The notes under the pieces are model-generated. The model searched no databases and was not told the DNA's origin. It worked only from the letters and a program-made list of their open reading frames with translations. From NCBI RefSeq assembly GCF_023518235.1, contig NZ_CP090423.1, positions 62,001 to 126,000 of the forward strand: a stretch of 64,000 bases of DNA, written 5' to 3'. The DNA comes from Stenotrophomonas maltophilia. GTDB lineage: Bacteria; Pseudomonadota; Gammaproteobacteria; Xanthomonadales; Xanthomonadaceae. Every line of letters starts with the position of its first letter. Positions within the stretch are counted from its first letter, which is position 1. The translations under genes and the position numbers were made by a program. Positions 43,724-52,396 of this stretch are shown in pieces.

Positions 43724-44572
43724 TTATTTGCGTTCCAGCACCAGCAATGGGTCGATACGGGTGTCGAACCAGTTCATGCCCCAGTGCAGGTGCGGGCCGG
43801 TGGCACGGCCGGTGGCGCCGACCGCCGCAATCACCTGGCCCTGTTCCACACGGTCACCGACCTTCACGTCGATGCGCGACAGGTGCAGGAAGTTGGAGCT
43901 GACTCCGAAGCCGTGGTCGAGCAGCAGCGTGCCGCCGGTCAGGTACAGGTCCGGGCCGGCGAAGGTGACGATACCGGCCGCCGGCGCCTTCACCGGCGTG
44001 CCGGTCGGCACCGCGATATCCATGCCGGAGTGACCCGCGCCCGGCTGGCCGTTGTACACGCGTGCGTTGCCGAAGCGGCCGCTGATGCGGCCCTGCACCG
44101 GCCAGATGAAGGTCTGGGTGAAGTCGGTGCGGTCGTCATCGCGGGCACGCGCCGCCGTTACCTGTGCCTGTTCGCGCTTGATCCGCTCGGCAATGGCCGG
44201 CGGCGGATTGACCGTCTTCGGCGGCACGCCGTTGACCCGCTCGGTCGGCCAGTCGCGCGGCGTCACCGCGATGGTCACCGTTTCGCTGCCGCCGTCGGTG
44301 CGCTGCACCTGCACGCGCAACGGGCCCTTTTCGTCGCGTCCGATGCCGAACACCACGCTGCCATAGTTGCTCACCCGCAGCTGGCGGCCGGCGTACTGCA
44401 CGCGGCTGCCGGCCGGGACCTTGCCGATCACCAGCGCGCCCTGCGACGCGCTGGCCGGAAACACCACGCGGCTGTCGATCAGGCTGCCGATGGCATCCTG
44501 TGCGCTTGCCGAAGATGTGCAGAGCAGCGGCGCGGCCAGCAGCAGCGCCCCGGTCAGGAGAGCCGCGCGCAT
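43724..44572 (-). CDS. M23 family metallopeptidase (LytM domain)
   Basis: 282 residues from ATG 44572, overlapping the pyrC stop (ATGA). Signal peptide 1-24 (LLTGALLLAAPLLCTSSASA). After a beta-rich region (about 30-140) the LytM domain has zinc ligands in GHSGMDIAVPTGTPV and TGPHLHWGMNW and a LHLSRIDVKVGDRVEQGQ strand. Such enzymes cut peptidoglycan cross-bridges or activate amidases as EnvC/NlpD do. It sits third in the yidD-pyrC-M23 cluster; the coupling to pyrC is structural, with no clear functional reason. Confidence 0.9.
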   Translation of the reverse strand: MRAALLTGALLLAAPLLCTSSASAQDAIGSLIDSRVVFPASASQGALVIGKVPAGSRVQYAGRQLRVSNYGSVVFGIGRDEKGPLRVQVQRTDGGSETVTIAVTPRDWPTERVNGVPPKTVNPPPAIAERIKREQAQVTAARARDDDRTDFTQTFIWPVQGRISGRFGNARVYNGQPGAGHSGMDIAVPTGTPVKAPAAGIVTFAGPDLYLTGGTLLLDHGFGVSSNFLHLSRIDVKVGDRVEQGQVIAAVGATGRATGPHLHWGMNWFDTRIDPLLVLERK

Positions 44573-45918
44573 CAGCGGTCGTAGGTCATGCGCTGGCCGG
44601 CCGGTTCGCCGACCAGCGTGCTGCCGTCCCACACCAGCTGGCCGTTGACCCAGGTCGAGGCCACGCGCGAACGGAAGGTGGTGCCTTCAAACGGCGACCA
44701 GCCACACTTGGACAGCACGTCCTCGCGCTTGACGGTGAACGGCACGTCTTCCACCAGCACCAGGTCGGCGAAGTAGCCTTCGCGCAGGAAGCCGCGCTCT
44801 TCCACGTCGAACAGCTGGGCCGGCGCATGCGCGAACTTCTGCACCACCTGCTCGCGGGTCAGCTTGCCCTCGTGCACGCGCTCCAGCGCGGCCACCAGCG
44901 CGTACTGCACCAGCGGCAGGCCCGACGGCGCCTGCGCGTAGGGCTTCTGCTTCTCTTCCCAGGTGTGCGGGGCGTGGTCGGTGGCCAGCACGTCCAGCAC
45001 GTCGTCGGCCAGCGCGGCGGTGATCGCCTCGCGGTCGGACACTTCCTTGATCGCCGGGTTGCACTTGATCAGGTTGCCCTTCGTCGCGTAGTCCGGGCGC
45101 GCGAAGTGCAGGAAGTGCACGCAGGTTTCGGCGGTGATCTGCTTGCGGCTGCCGTCGGCGCGGATCAGCGGGCCCTTCTCGAACAATGCCAGCTCGTCGG
45201 CGGTGGAGATGTGCAGCACGTGCAGGCGGGTGCCGTGCTTGCGGGCCAGCGACATGGCCAGGCGGGTGGACTTGATGCAGGCCTCGCGCGAACGGATGTC
45301 CGGGTGCATGTCCGGGGTCAGTGCGTCGCCGTACTTCTCCTGGAACGCCTTCAGGTTGGCATCGATCATCGGCGTGTCTTCGCAGTGCGTGATGATCGGA
45401 GTGGGGCACTCGCGGAAGATCGCGTCCAGCGTTTCCGGGTTGTCCACCAGCATGTTGCCGGTGGACGCGCCCATGAACACCTTCACGCCCGGCGCCTTCT
45501 TCGGGTCCAGGGCGCGGATCGCGTCGAGGTTGTCATTGCTGGCGCCGTGGTAGAAGCCATAGTTGGCCCAGGCGCGGCCGCGCGCGAGCTCGTACTTCGC
45601 TTCCAGGATGGTCGAATCCAGCGTGGGCGGATTGGTGTTGGGCATGTCCATGAAGCTGGTCAGGCCGCCGGCCACGGCCGCAGCCGATTCGCTGGCGATG
45701 TCGCCCTTGTGGGTCAGGCCCGGTTCGCGGAAGTGCACCTGGTCGTCGATCATGCCCGGCAGCAGCCAGCGCCCGGCCGCGTCCACCACCTGTTCGCCGT
45801 CGCGCGGCGTCAGCCCGCTGCCGATCTGCGCGATGCGACCGTTCTCGATGCGCAGGTCGCCGTCGAAGGTGCGGCCTTCGTTGACCATGCGGGCATTGGT
45901 GATGAGCGTGGAGGACAT
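44572..45918 (-). CDS. pyrC: Dihydroorotase
   Basis: 448 residues from ATG 45918. Class I dihydroorotase: DDQVHFREPGLTHKGDI gives the HxH metal pair, MDMPNTNPPT the next loop, VFMGASTGNM, and the late DHAPHTWEEK contains the catalytic Asp. The position of the bridging lysine is within KVFMG. It closes carbamoyl-aspartate to dihydroorotate in pyrimidine synthesis. It is preceded within 1 bp by yidD and overlaps the M23 gene. Confidence 0.94.
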   Translation of the reverse strand: MSSTLITNARMVNEGRTFDGDLRIENGRIAQIGSGLTPRDGEQVVDAAGRWLLPGMIDDQVHFREPGLTHKGDIASESAAAVAGGLTSFMDMPNTNPPTLDSTILEAKYELARGRAWANYGFYHGASNDNLDAIRALDPKKAPGVKVFMGASTGNMLVDNPETLDAIFRECPTPIITHCEDTPMIDANLKAFQEKYGDALTPDMHPDIRSREACIKSTRLAMSLARKHGTRLHVLHISTADELALFEKGPLIRADGSRKQITAETCVHFLHFARPDYATKGNLIKCNPAIKEVSDREAITAALADDVLDVLATDHAPHTWEEKQKPYAQAPSGLPLVQYALVAALERVHEGKLTREQVVQKFAHAPAQLFDVEERGFLREGYFADLVLVEDVPFTVKREDVLSKCGWSPFEGTTFRSRVASTWVNGQLVWDGSTLVGEPAGQRMTYDR

Positions 45919-45919
45919 G

Positions 45920-46174
45920 TCAGTGTTTTCCTGTGCAACGGCAAGAGGGGGCGTGGGGAGACTCGGGCACTGGATCGAAGCCGCCGGGGTGGAACGGATG
46001 GCAGCGGCCCAGCCGGCGCGCGGCCAGCCAGCTGCCGCGCAGCGGACCGTGGCGGGCGATGGCATCCATGGCGTATTCAGAACAGCTGGGCACGAAGCGG
46101 CAGCGCGGCCCCAGCAGGGGGCTGATGAAGCGCTTGTAGAAGCGCAGCAGGGCAATGAGCAGGCGCGAGATCAC
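45920..46174 (-). CDS. yidD: Membrane protein insertion efficiency factor YidD
   Basis: 84 residues from GTG 46174 ([21 protein letters not shown]). The family core [17 protein letters not shown], with its conserved cysteines, and [12 protein letters not shown] are intact. YidD is a short amphipathic peripheral membrane protein helping YidC. Normally it lies between rnpA and yidC near the origin; here it stands just before pyrC. The family tail is short; this one ends in a His/Cys-containing PSCRCTGKH. Confidence 0.92.
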   Translation of the reverse strand: MISRLLIALLRFYKRFISPLLGPRCRFVPSCSEYAMDAIARHGPLRGSWLAARRLGRCHPFHPGGFDPVPESPHAPSCRCTGKH

Positions 46175-46372
46175 CCAGTCATCTTATGCCAGTTGGCATG
46201 AAGGCCGCATTTGTGCAGGATGGGCCGTTGGTCGCATGTCGCCGATGGCCTGCGACCGCTGTCGGCACCGCTGGGTGCCGGCCAGGTTCCGTACCGCGCA
46301 AGGCGGTCCGTGTTCGTCGGACCGCGCTTTGGGTGCCTTGGCTCCAGGACTGAATGGAGCAGGGCGCCGAGG

Positions 46373-46401
46373 TTGCTGCTGCGGGTCGGGTAGGCTATAA
46401 A
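46373..46401 (+). promoter_or_regulatory. Sigma-70 promoter of the dksA-like gene
   Basis: TTGCTG, 17 bp, TATAAA, with transcription starting near 46408 and a leader of about 38 nt. The remaining upstream gap (46175-46372) holds GC-rich hairpins without a recognisable gene. Confidence 0.6.
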
Positions 46402-46445
46402 GGCCCGCTTTCCCGGGCCCCGGGGAATCCAAGGAAGAGCGTTTC

Positions 46446-47675
46446 GTGGCTGCTAAAAAAACTGCAAAGAAGGCCGCAACGGCCGCCAAGAAAACCGCCA
46501 AGCCTGTTGTGAAGAAGTTGGCGGCAAAGCCCGTTGCCAAAAAGCCGGCCAGCAAGGCGGTGACCAAGGCAACGTCCTCGCAACCGGCGGCCAGGAAGGC
46601 CACCGCGAAGAAAGCACCGGTCAAGGCGACCAAGCCGGTGGCAAAGAAGGCCGCCGCACCCGCCAAGGCCAAACCTGCTGCTGCCGGCAAGAAGGTGCCG
46701 GTGGTGAAGAAGGCTGCGAGCAAGGCCGCGCCGGTGAAGAAGGCCGTCGCCAAGCCGGTGGCGAAGAAGCCCGCCGCCAAGCCGGCGCCGAAGGCGGTGG
46801 TGAAGAAGGCCACCGCCAAGCCGGTTGCCAAGCCGGCGGCGAAGAAGGTCGCTGCGGCCAAACCGGCCGCCACGCCTGCTGCTGTAAAGAACGTTGCCAA
46901 GAATGTCGCCGTACCGGCCGCCAAGCCGGCCCCGGCCCCCGTAGTGAAGTCCGCACCGAAGCCTGCTGCCAAGCCGGCTCCGGCCAAGCCTGTCCCGGCC
47001 AAGACCGTGGCAGCGGCAGCAGCCCAACCGGCTCCCAAGCCGGCCCCGGCCGCCGCTTCTGCTGCATCGAAGGCCCCGCAATCCAAGAATCCCGTGCCCG
47101 TTTCGAAATCGCCTGCCAAAACCGCCGTGAAATCCGATTCCGCCCCGAAGACCGTGTCGCGCCCTGTCGGCAAGGTCGCCGTCGCTGTCGCCGCCCGATC
47201 GGCGGCACCGGCCCCGCGCAGCAAGTACAAGGTGGTCGAGTACAAGACCGACGAGGCCACCGGCCGCCCGATCCTGCCGGCCGGTTACAAGCCGTCCTCG
47301 GAAGAGGAATACATGAGCTCGCTGCAGCAGGAGTATTTCCGCCAGCGCCTGCAGAACTGGCGCGCGGACCTGGTGGAAGAGTCCAAGCAGACCATCGAGA
47401 ACCTGCGCGAGGAAGTGCGTGACATCGGCGACGAAGCCGAGCGCGCGACCCGCGAGACCGAGAACTCGCTGGAACTGCGTACCCGCGACCGCTACCGCAA
47501 GCTGATCGGCAAGATTGACAGCACCCTCAAGCGCCTGGAAGCCGGCGACTACGGCTACTGCGTGGACACCGGTGAAGAAATCGGCCTGGAGCGCCTGGAA
47601 GCGCGCCTGACCGCCGAGCGCACCATCGACGCCCAGGAGCGCTGGGAGCACCTGCAGAAGCAGCAGGGCGACTGA
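46446..47675 (+). CDS. dksA: DksA-family protein with a long Lys/Ala/Pro-rich N-terminal domain
   Basis: 409 residues from GTG 46446, with AAGGAAG upstream. Residues 1-255 are low-complexity AAKK, KPVAKK and PAAKPAP repeats like histone H1 or AlgP, very basic and presumably DNA-binding. Residues about 280-409 are DksA: SLQQEYFRQRLQNWRADL, the tip DEAERA, and ENSLELRTRDRYRKL. Of the four zinc cysteines only the first (YGYC) remains, and the tip second Asp is Glu. E. coli DksA is 151 residues with four Cys. It binds RNA polymerase with ppGpp. Terminator at 47701-47730. Confidence 0.92.
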   Translation: MAAKKTAKKAATAAKKTAKPVVKKLAAKPVAKKPASKAVTKATSSQPAARKATAKKAPVKATKPVAKKAAAPAKAKPAAAGKKVPVVKKAASKAAPVKKAVAKPVAKKPAAKPAPKAVVKKATAKPVAKPAAKKVAAAKPAATPAAVKNVAKNVAVPAAKPAPAPVVKSAPKPAAKPAPAKPVPAKTVAAAAAQPAPKPAPAAASAASKAPQSKNPVPVSKSPAKTAVKSDSAPKTVSRPVGKVAVAVAARSAAPAPRSKYKVVEYKTDEATGRPILPAGYKPSSEEEYMSSLQQEYFRQRLQNWRADLVEESKQTIENLREEVRDIGDEAERATRETENSLELRTRDRYRKLIGKIDSTLKRLEAGDYGYCVDTGEEIGLERLEARLTAERTIDAQERWEHLQKQQGD

Positions 47676-47700
47676 TTCCTGATCGTTGTGTGGTCATGCG

Positions 47701-47730
47701 AAAAACCCGGCCTCGGCCGGGTTTTTTGTT
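47701..47730 (+). terminator. Rho-independent terminator of the dksA-like gene
   Basis: AAAAACCCGGCC and GGCCGGGTTTTTT pair around TC and end in a T run. Confidence 0.92.
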
Positions 47731-47775
47731 GGGTGTGGTTGGCTGGGTAGAACGGCGCCTTCCAGGTATCGGGTG

Positions 47776-47881
47776 GAGCCTGCGGGTGGGTCCGGGCAGG
47801 ACACGCTGCAAGTACATCCCTGTAAGCTCGGCCGCGGCATCCATGCTGTGGACGGTCCTGCCCGGACCCACCCGCAGGCTC
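47776..47881. repeat. Conserved-core inverted-arm element, copy 3
   Basis: Perfect 27 bp arms (47776-47802, 47855-47881) enclose a 52 nt core that matches copies 1 and 2, including CATCCCTGTAAGCTCGG and the inner hairpin CCGCGGCAT-CC-ATGCTGTGG. It shares part of the arm sequence with copy 1. Confidence 0.8.
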
Positions 47882-47909
47882 TCGACGGTTTCCTGCGTGC
47901 GCGGTTGCT

Positions 47910-48012
47910 GTAAAGCCGAGCCCATGCTCGGCTCGGGCCGAAGGCGCGGGCTTGGAGGGAGGAATGAGAGTAAAGACCGCCACTTCGCTCGCCGGGCATG
48001 GCCCGGCGCTAC
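47910..48012. repeat. Two GTAG-type palindromes
   Basis: 47910-47933 (GTAAAGCCGAGCCCATGCTC, a diverged head) and 47991-48012 (reverse GCCGGGC/GCCCGGC element ending in CTAC). Confidence 0.65.
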
Positions 48013-48049
48013 CGAAGCCTGCGTGCGCGGCTGCGGCTCTTGACTTGAG

Positions 48050-48236
48050 TCCGCCTTGTAGCGAGCCGAGCACCGCAGGGGAATCAGGGGCGAAGAGGCG
48101 CCGCTGTTTGAGCGCAGCGAGTTCGGCGCCGTCCCCTGATTCACCGAGGAGCACAGGGCACCGGCGCGCAGCGCCGGCTCGCGGATGGTGGAGCGTTTCT
48201 TTGGTTACTTTCTTTTCGCGAAAAGAAAGTGACAAG
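48050..48236. repeat. Long composite repeat, copy B (reverse)
   Basis: On the minus strand it runs from GTCACTTTCTTTTCGCGA through GTAACCAAAGAAACGCTCC, GCGAGCCGGCGCTGCGCGCC and AATCAGGGGACGGCGCCGAA to GGCGGACTC, closely matching 32882-33074. It fills the end of the convergent gap. Confidence 0.8.
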
Positions 48237-48305
48237 CCCAATCATCGAGGGAGAGCAACGGACCCAGCCAAACGCCCGGCTCCGCTGAATCCGCTGTTCG
48301 CAGCA

Positions 48306-49553
48306 TCACTGCAGGTCGCGAAGATTCAACTTCCGCAGCGTCGGGTTCTTCCACGCGGTGATCCCGGCCACGCTCAGCACCGCGAACCCGCCCAGCACCA
48401 CTGCCGGCACCAGGCCCAGCAGCTTCGCCATCGTGCCGGCATAGAACGCGCCCAGTTCGTTGGACGAACTGATGAAGATGCCGTTGATCGACGACACCCG
48501 TCCACGCATTTCCTCCGGCGTGGCCAACTGCAGGATGGTCGAGCGGATCACCACCGAGACGCCATCGAACGCCCCGTAGAACAGCAGAATCAGTGCCGAC
48601 AGCCAGAAGTGTTGGGACAGTCCGAAGCCGATCACGCACAGCCCGAACCCGGCCACCGCGCACAGCAGCACGCGGCCGGCATTGCGATGCAATGGATGGC
48701 GGGCCAGCCACAGGCCCACGCACACCGAACCCAGTGCCGGCATCGCGCGCAGGACGCCCAGCCCCTCCGGGCCGTGGTGCAGGATCTCGTGCAGGAACGC
48801 CGGCAGCATCGCCACCACGCCGCCCAGCAGCACCGAGAACATGTCCAGCGCCATCGCGCCGACCATGATGCGGTTGCCGACCACGAAGCGGGCACCTTCG
48901 GCGATGCTCTTGAAGATCGGGGCGGCCGGACCGGTGTGCACCGGTTCGTCGACCTTCAGCGTGGCCAGGCAGGCCATCGCCACCAGCGCGAAGGCGGTGG
49001 CCACCGCATACGACAGGCCCTTGCCGCCGAAGCCGACCAGCACGCCGCCCAGTGCCGGGCCGGCGACCATGCCGGCCTGGAACACCACCGCACCCAGGCC
49101 GGCGCCGCGCGCGAACTGGTCGCGGGCCAGCACGCGGGCGAACAGCGCGTTGTAGATGGGCGAGAGGAACGCCCGGACCATGCCGGTCAAGGCGATGGCC
49201 GCATAGATCGGCCACACGCCTTCAAAGGGTAGCCAGCCTGTAGCGACGCCGGTCAACACCAGTGCGGTGGCGATCAGCCCGGAACAGGCGGCCATGCCCA
49301 GCCGGCGGCGCGGCAGATGGTCGACCAGGTAGCCGGCAAACGGCGCCACGCAGAAGAACGGCAGCACCTCGGCCAGCCCGATCAGGCCCAGCGAGAACGG
49401 ATTGCGGGTGACTTCGTAGATATGCCAGCCGACGGTGACCGCAACCACCTGGTAGGACAGCATCGCAAAGATGCGGTAGGCCAGCAGCTTGGCGAAACCG
49501 GGCCGGGACAGCAGGCCCAGCGCGGTGTCTTCGGCCGTGGCAGGCTCGCTCAC
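48306..49553 (-). CDS. MFS transporter (EntS-like, MFS_3)
   Basis: 415 residues from GTG 49553, overlapping the sufE stop (GTGA). Twelve membrane helices can be traced. The loop between helices 2 and 3 has the MFS motif-A remnant GYLVDHLPRRRLG, and the segment LARDQFARGAGLGAVVFQAGMVAGPALGGVL resembles the enterobactin exporter EntS. The substrate is unknown. It probably belongs to an operon cysS-sufE-MFS. Confidence 0.87.
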   Translation of the reverse strand: MSEPATAEDTALGLLSRPGFAKLLAYRIFAMLSYQVVAVTVGWHIYEVTRNPFSLGLIGLAEVLPFFCVAPFAGYLVDHLPRRRLGMAACSGLIATALVLTGVATGWLPFEGVWPIYAAIALTGMVRAFLSPIYNALFARVLARDQFARGAGLGAVVFQAGMVAGPALGGVLVGFGGKGLSYAVATAFALVAMACLATLKVDEPVHTGPAAPIFKSIAEGARFVVGNRIMVGAMALDMFSVLLGGVVAMLPAFLHEILHHGPEGLGVLRAMPALGSVCVGLWLARHPLHRNAGRVLLCAVAGFGLCVIGFGLSQHFWLSALILLFYGAFDGVSVVIRSTILQLATPEEMRGRVSSINGIFISSSNELGAFYAGTMAKLLGLVPAVVLGGFAVLSVAGITAWKNPTLRKLNLRDLQ

Positions 49554-50002
49554 GGCTGTTCGCGCTGCAGCTGCGCCTGCGCGGTCTCGCGGATGAAGGC
49601 CAGCATCGCCGCTACGCCGTTGCTGCGGGTGGGCGAGAGGTGGCGGGCCAGGCCGATGTCCTGGATGTAGCTCGGTTCGGTGGCCACGATCTCCTGCGCC
49701 GAGCGCCCGGAGTACACGCGCAGGGCCAGGAAGATCAGACCGGAGACGATGGCCGAATCGCTGATGGCGTGGAAGCGCAGCGACTGCGCGTTGCCTTCGG
49801 GCACGATCCAGACCATCGACTGGCAGCCCAGCAGGCGATGCTCCTCGGTCTTCCAGTCTTCCGGGAAGGCCGGCAGCTTGCGGCCGAGGTCGATCAGGTA
49901 CTGGTAGCGCTCGGACCAGTCGCCGAAGAAGCCGAATTCCTCGGCGATGGCGGCCTGGGCCTCGGCGGCGGTGGGTTCAAGCGGGAACGGGGAGTCGATC
50001 AC
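49550..50002 (-). CDS. sufE: Cysteine desulfuration protein SufE
   Basis: 150 residues from GTG 50002. The active cysteine is in EEHRLLGCQSMVWIV, and LIFLALRVYSGRSAQEI and LSPTRSNGVAAML are family hallmarks. SufE takes sulfur from the desulfurase SufS for Fe-S cluster assembly; SufS is not in the window. Following cysS, it sits in a cysteine context. Confidence 0.93.
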   Translation of the reverse strand: MIDSPFPLEPTAAEAQAAIAEEFGFFGDWSERYQYLIDLGRKLPAFPEDWKTEEHRLLGCQSMVWIVPEGNAQSLRFHAISDSAIVSGLIFLALRVYSGRSAQEIVATEPSYIQDIGLARHLSPTRSNGVAAMLAFIRETAQAQLQREQP

Positions 50003-50056
50003 AGCAGTCTCTACAGTGGGGGCGTGGCCGGCGGACCGGCCACGGGGCAGGACAGG

Positions 50057-51433
50057 TCAGCCGCGCTTGCGCGACCAGCGCACGCCCTGCGGGGTGTCGT
50101 CCAGCACGATGCCTTCAGCGGCCAGCTGGTCGCGGATGGCGTCGGCACGAGCGAAGTCACGCGCCTTCTTGGCCGCAGCGCGTTCGTCGATCAGGCCCTG
50201 GATGCGGGCATCATCGCCGTCGTCGCCGGCCGCGGTACCAAACCACTGCGCCGGGTCGGCCTGCAGCAGGCCCAGCGCCAGGCCCGCGCCCAGCAGCTCG
50301 CCCTTCAGGCGCGCCTGCTCGGCCGGATCGGTGGCGCGGCGTGCATCGGCGGCGATGCGGGCCACTTCGGCCAGCGCCTGCGGGGTATTCAGGTCGTCGT
50401 CCAGGGTCGCTTCGACGCTGGCCGGGATGACCGCCGCGGCCTCGATCGACGCCAGTTCGCGCAGGGTCCCGTACAGGCGGTCCAGGGTGCGCACCGACTG
50501 CTCGATCAGGCCGTCGGTCCAGTCCAGCGGCTGCCGGTAATGGGCCGACAGCAGGGCCAGGCGCAGCGCTTCCGGCGGGTGCTGGCGCACCAGGTCGTGC
50601 ACGCGCTCGATGTTGCCCAGCGACTTGCTCATCTTGGCGCCGCCGAAGTTGAGCATGCCGTTGTGCAGCCAGAAGCGGGCGAAGATCCTGCCGCCGTGGG
50701 CGCATTCGCTCTGCGCGATCTCGTTCTCGTGGTGCGGGAACTGCAGGTCGACGCCGCCGGCGTGGATGTCGATGGTCTGGCCCAGATGCGCGGCGGCCAT
50801 TGCCGAGCACTCGATGTGCCAGCCCGGACGACCACGGCCCCACGGCGATTCCCAGCCGGGCAGGTCGTCGGTGGAGGGCTTCCACAGCACGAAGTCGCCC
50901 GGGTCGCGCTTGTACGGGGCGACATCGACGCGGGCGCCGGCCAGCATCTCTTCGGGATCGCGGCGCGAGAGCTTGCCGTAGCCATCGAAGCTGGCCACCG
51001 CGAACAGTACGTGGCCCTCGGCGGCGTAGGCGTGGCCGCTGCCGATTAGCTGCTCGATCATGGTGATGATCTGCGGCATGTGCGCGGTCACTTCCGGCTC
51101 GATGTCCGGCGGCGCCACGCCCAGCGCGGCCATGTCTTCACGGTAGGCCGCAGCGAAGCGGTCGGTGATGGTGCTGATCGGCACGCCCTGTTCGCGCGCG
51201 GCCGTGTTGATCTTGTCGTCCACGTCGGTGATGTTGCGGGCGTAGCGCAGTGCGCCGAAACGGCGGCGCAGAAGATCGGCCAGCACCCCGAACACCACCG
51301 GGCCACGGGCGTTGCCGATGTGCACGTAGTTGTAGACCGTCGGGCCGCACACATACAGCGTCGGACAGGCCGGGTCGAGCGGGGTGAACGGTTCGAGCTG
51401 GCGAGTCAGGTTGTTGTGCAGGCGCAGGGTCAT
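50057..51433 (-). CDS. cysS: Cysteinyl-tRNA synthetase
   Basis: 458 residues from ATG 51433 ([16 protein letters not shown]). Zinc and HIGH motifs are in [19 protein letters not shown], and KMSKSLGN is near 270. [14 protein letters not shown] and [21 protein letters not shown] carry the remaining zinc ligands. The DALR domain forms the C-terminal third. The typical family length is about 460. On the minus strand TAAAAT (51462-51467) is a possible -10 box without a convincing -35. Confidence 0.97.
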   Translation of the reverse strand: MTLRLHNNLTRQLEPFTPLDPACPTLYVCGPTVYNYVHIGNARGPVVFGVLADLLRRRFGALRYARNITDVDDKINTAAREQGVPISTITDRFAAAYREDMAALGVAPPDIEPEVTAHMPQIITMIEQLIGSGHAYAAEGHVLFAVASFDGYGKLSRRDPEEMLAGARVDVAPYKRDPGDFVLWKPSTDDLPGWESPWGRGRPGWHIECSAMAAAHLGQTIDIHAGGVDLQFPHHENEIAQSECAHGGRIFARFWLHNGMLNFGGAKMSKSLGNIERVHDLVRQHPPEALRLALLSAHYRQPLDWTDGLIEQSVRTLDRLYGTLRELASIEAAAVIPASVEATLDDDLNTPQALAEVARIAADARRATDPAEQARLKGELLGAGLALGLLQADPAQWFGTAAGDDGDDARIQGLIDERAAAKKARDFARADAIRDQLAAEGIVLDDTPQGVRWSRKRG

Positions 51434-51620
51434 GGGGCTGTGGCTGGGGGACAAGCCTTCGATTTTAGAACGTGTCGAGCCCCTTTGGGGCGCCCGCTGC
51501 CACCGGTGGACGCCGCGCCCGCCCAGGGTGGGGTGGGCAGGAGCGGCGTGGACGGGTAATGTTCAGCCCCTTGTGCTCGTCACTGCCTACACTATTGCCG
51601 TGTCCTTGCTCCCGTCGCCA

Positions 51621-52184
51621 ATGAAATCCACCGCGTTGCTGACCCTGGCCTGCCTGTCGGCGCTGCCCGCCGTGGCCCTGGCGCAGGAGGCCGAGCCCCG
51701 CAACCGGGTGGTGATCGTGGAGAACGTGAAGTTCGACTATGCCCAGGTGCTGAACGTGGAGCCGGTGTTCCAGACGCTGCGCGCGACCCGTACCGAGGAG
51801 CATTGCGAGCCGGTATCGACCCGCACCCTGGCCCCGGTCAACGTCACCGGTGAAGAGCCGGTGGAGGACAAGGGGCGGATCGGCCGTTTCTGGGATTCGG
51901 TGCGCTCGATGTTCAAGCGCAGCGACGAGGAGGCGACCGAAGAGGCCGCCACCGAGACCCCGGCTCCGGCCCCGGCCAACAATGGGCCGATGCTGACCCG
52001 TGATTGCCGCATCGTGCCGGTGGGGCGTGAATTCCGCCGTCCCATCGCCTATGACGTGGACTATGTCTACAAGGGCACCAAGTACCGCTCGCGGCTGCCT
52101 GAGGATCCCGGCAACCGGCTCAAGATCCGGGTGTCGATCACCCCATGGGTCGGCCCCGAGCAGGGCACCGCCAGCAATCCCTGA
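51621..52184 (+). CDS. Hypothetical exported protein
   Basis: 187 residues from ATG 51621. Signal peptide 1-20 (LLTLACLSALPAVALA). The mature protein has two cysteines (EEHCEP and TRDCRIVP) likely disulfide-linked, an acidic low-complexity stretch (EEATEEAATETPAPAPANN) in the middle, and a C-terminal beta part IAYDVDYVYKGTKYRSRLPE. The last part resembles the end of 17-kDa-antigen-like glycine-zipper proteins, but no glycine zipper is present. Function unknown. It is divergent from cysS. Confidence 0.75.
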   Translation: MKSTALLTLACLSALPAVALAQEAEPRNRVVIVENVKFDYAQVLNVEPVFQTLRATRTEEHCEPVSTRTLAPVNVTGEEPVEDKGRIGRFWDSVRSMFKRSDEEATEEAATETPAPAPANNGPMLTRDCRIVPVGREFRRPIAYDVDYVYKGTKYRSRLPEDPGNRLKIRVSITPWVGPEQGTASNP

Positions 52185-52239
52185 TTTCGGGACCGCTGCC
52201 CCTTGCGCCGGCTCCGGCCGCATGCAAAGATTGCCGGCC

Positions 52240-52341
52240 ATGAAGCTCACCGACTTCCAGCACGACAGCAGCGCAGCCCGACAGGCGTCGGGCATGACCT
52301 CGCGTGCGCGTCGACCGGAACCCCACATTCTCGCTGGGTAA
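52240..52341 (+). CDS. Predicted leader peptide of the arginine operon
   Basis: A 33-codon frame from ATG 52240, or 15 codons if ATG 52294 is used. It ends SRARRPEPHILAG, with Arg codons at 52303, 52309 and 52312. The stop (52339-52341) overlaps the antiterminator arm. A GCCCGAC/GTCGGGC hairpin (52276-52293) lies just before the second ATG. No strong ribosome binding site is seen. It is followed by a strong terminator and then argF', the layout of an amino-acid attenuator. The peptide as such has no predicted function. Confidence 0.5.
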   Translation: MKLTDFQHDSSAARQASGMTSRARRPEPHILAG

Positions 52342-52396
52342 CCGGAGCTTTTTGCTGTTCGTCCGAAAAAAACCCAGCCCGCCGGCTGGGTTTTTT
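52333..52396 (+). promoter_or_regulatory. Arginine-operon attenuator (antiterminator/terminator switch)
   Basis: Terminator stem AAAAAACCCAGCC/GGCTGGGTTTTTT (52367-52379, 52384-52396) with loop CGCC. The segment GCTGGGT at 52333-52339 can instead pair perfectly with ACCCAGC (52372-52378) and prevent the terminator. It lies 19-30 nt after the Arg codons of the leader frame. The gap from 52185 to 52503 holds nothing else recognisable. Confidence 0.65.

Noticed and set aside
46446..47210. Basic low-complexity region of the DksA-like gene as a separate histone-like gene
   Set aside because: The frame is continuous into the DksA domain with no stop or internal ribosome binding site, so it is one fused protein.
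47952..49232. Open frame from the 48 kb repeat into the MFS gene
   Set aside because: It is a join of repeat sequence and the antisense of the transporter.
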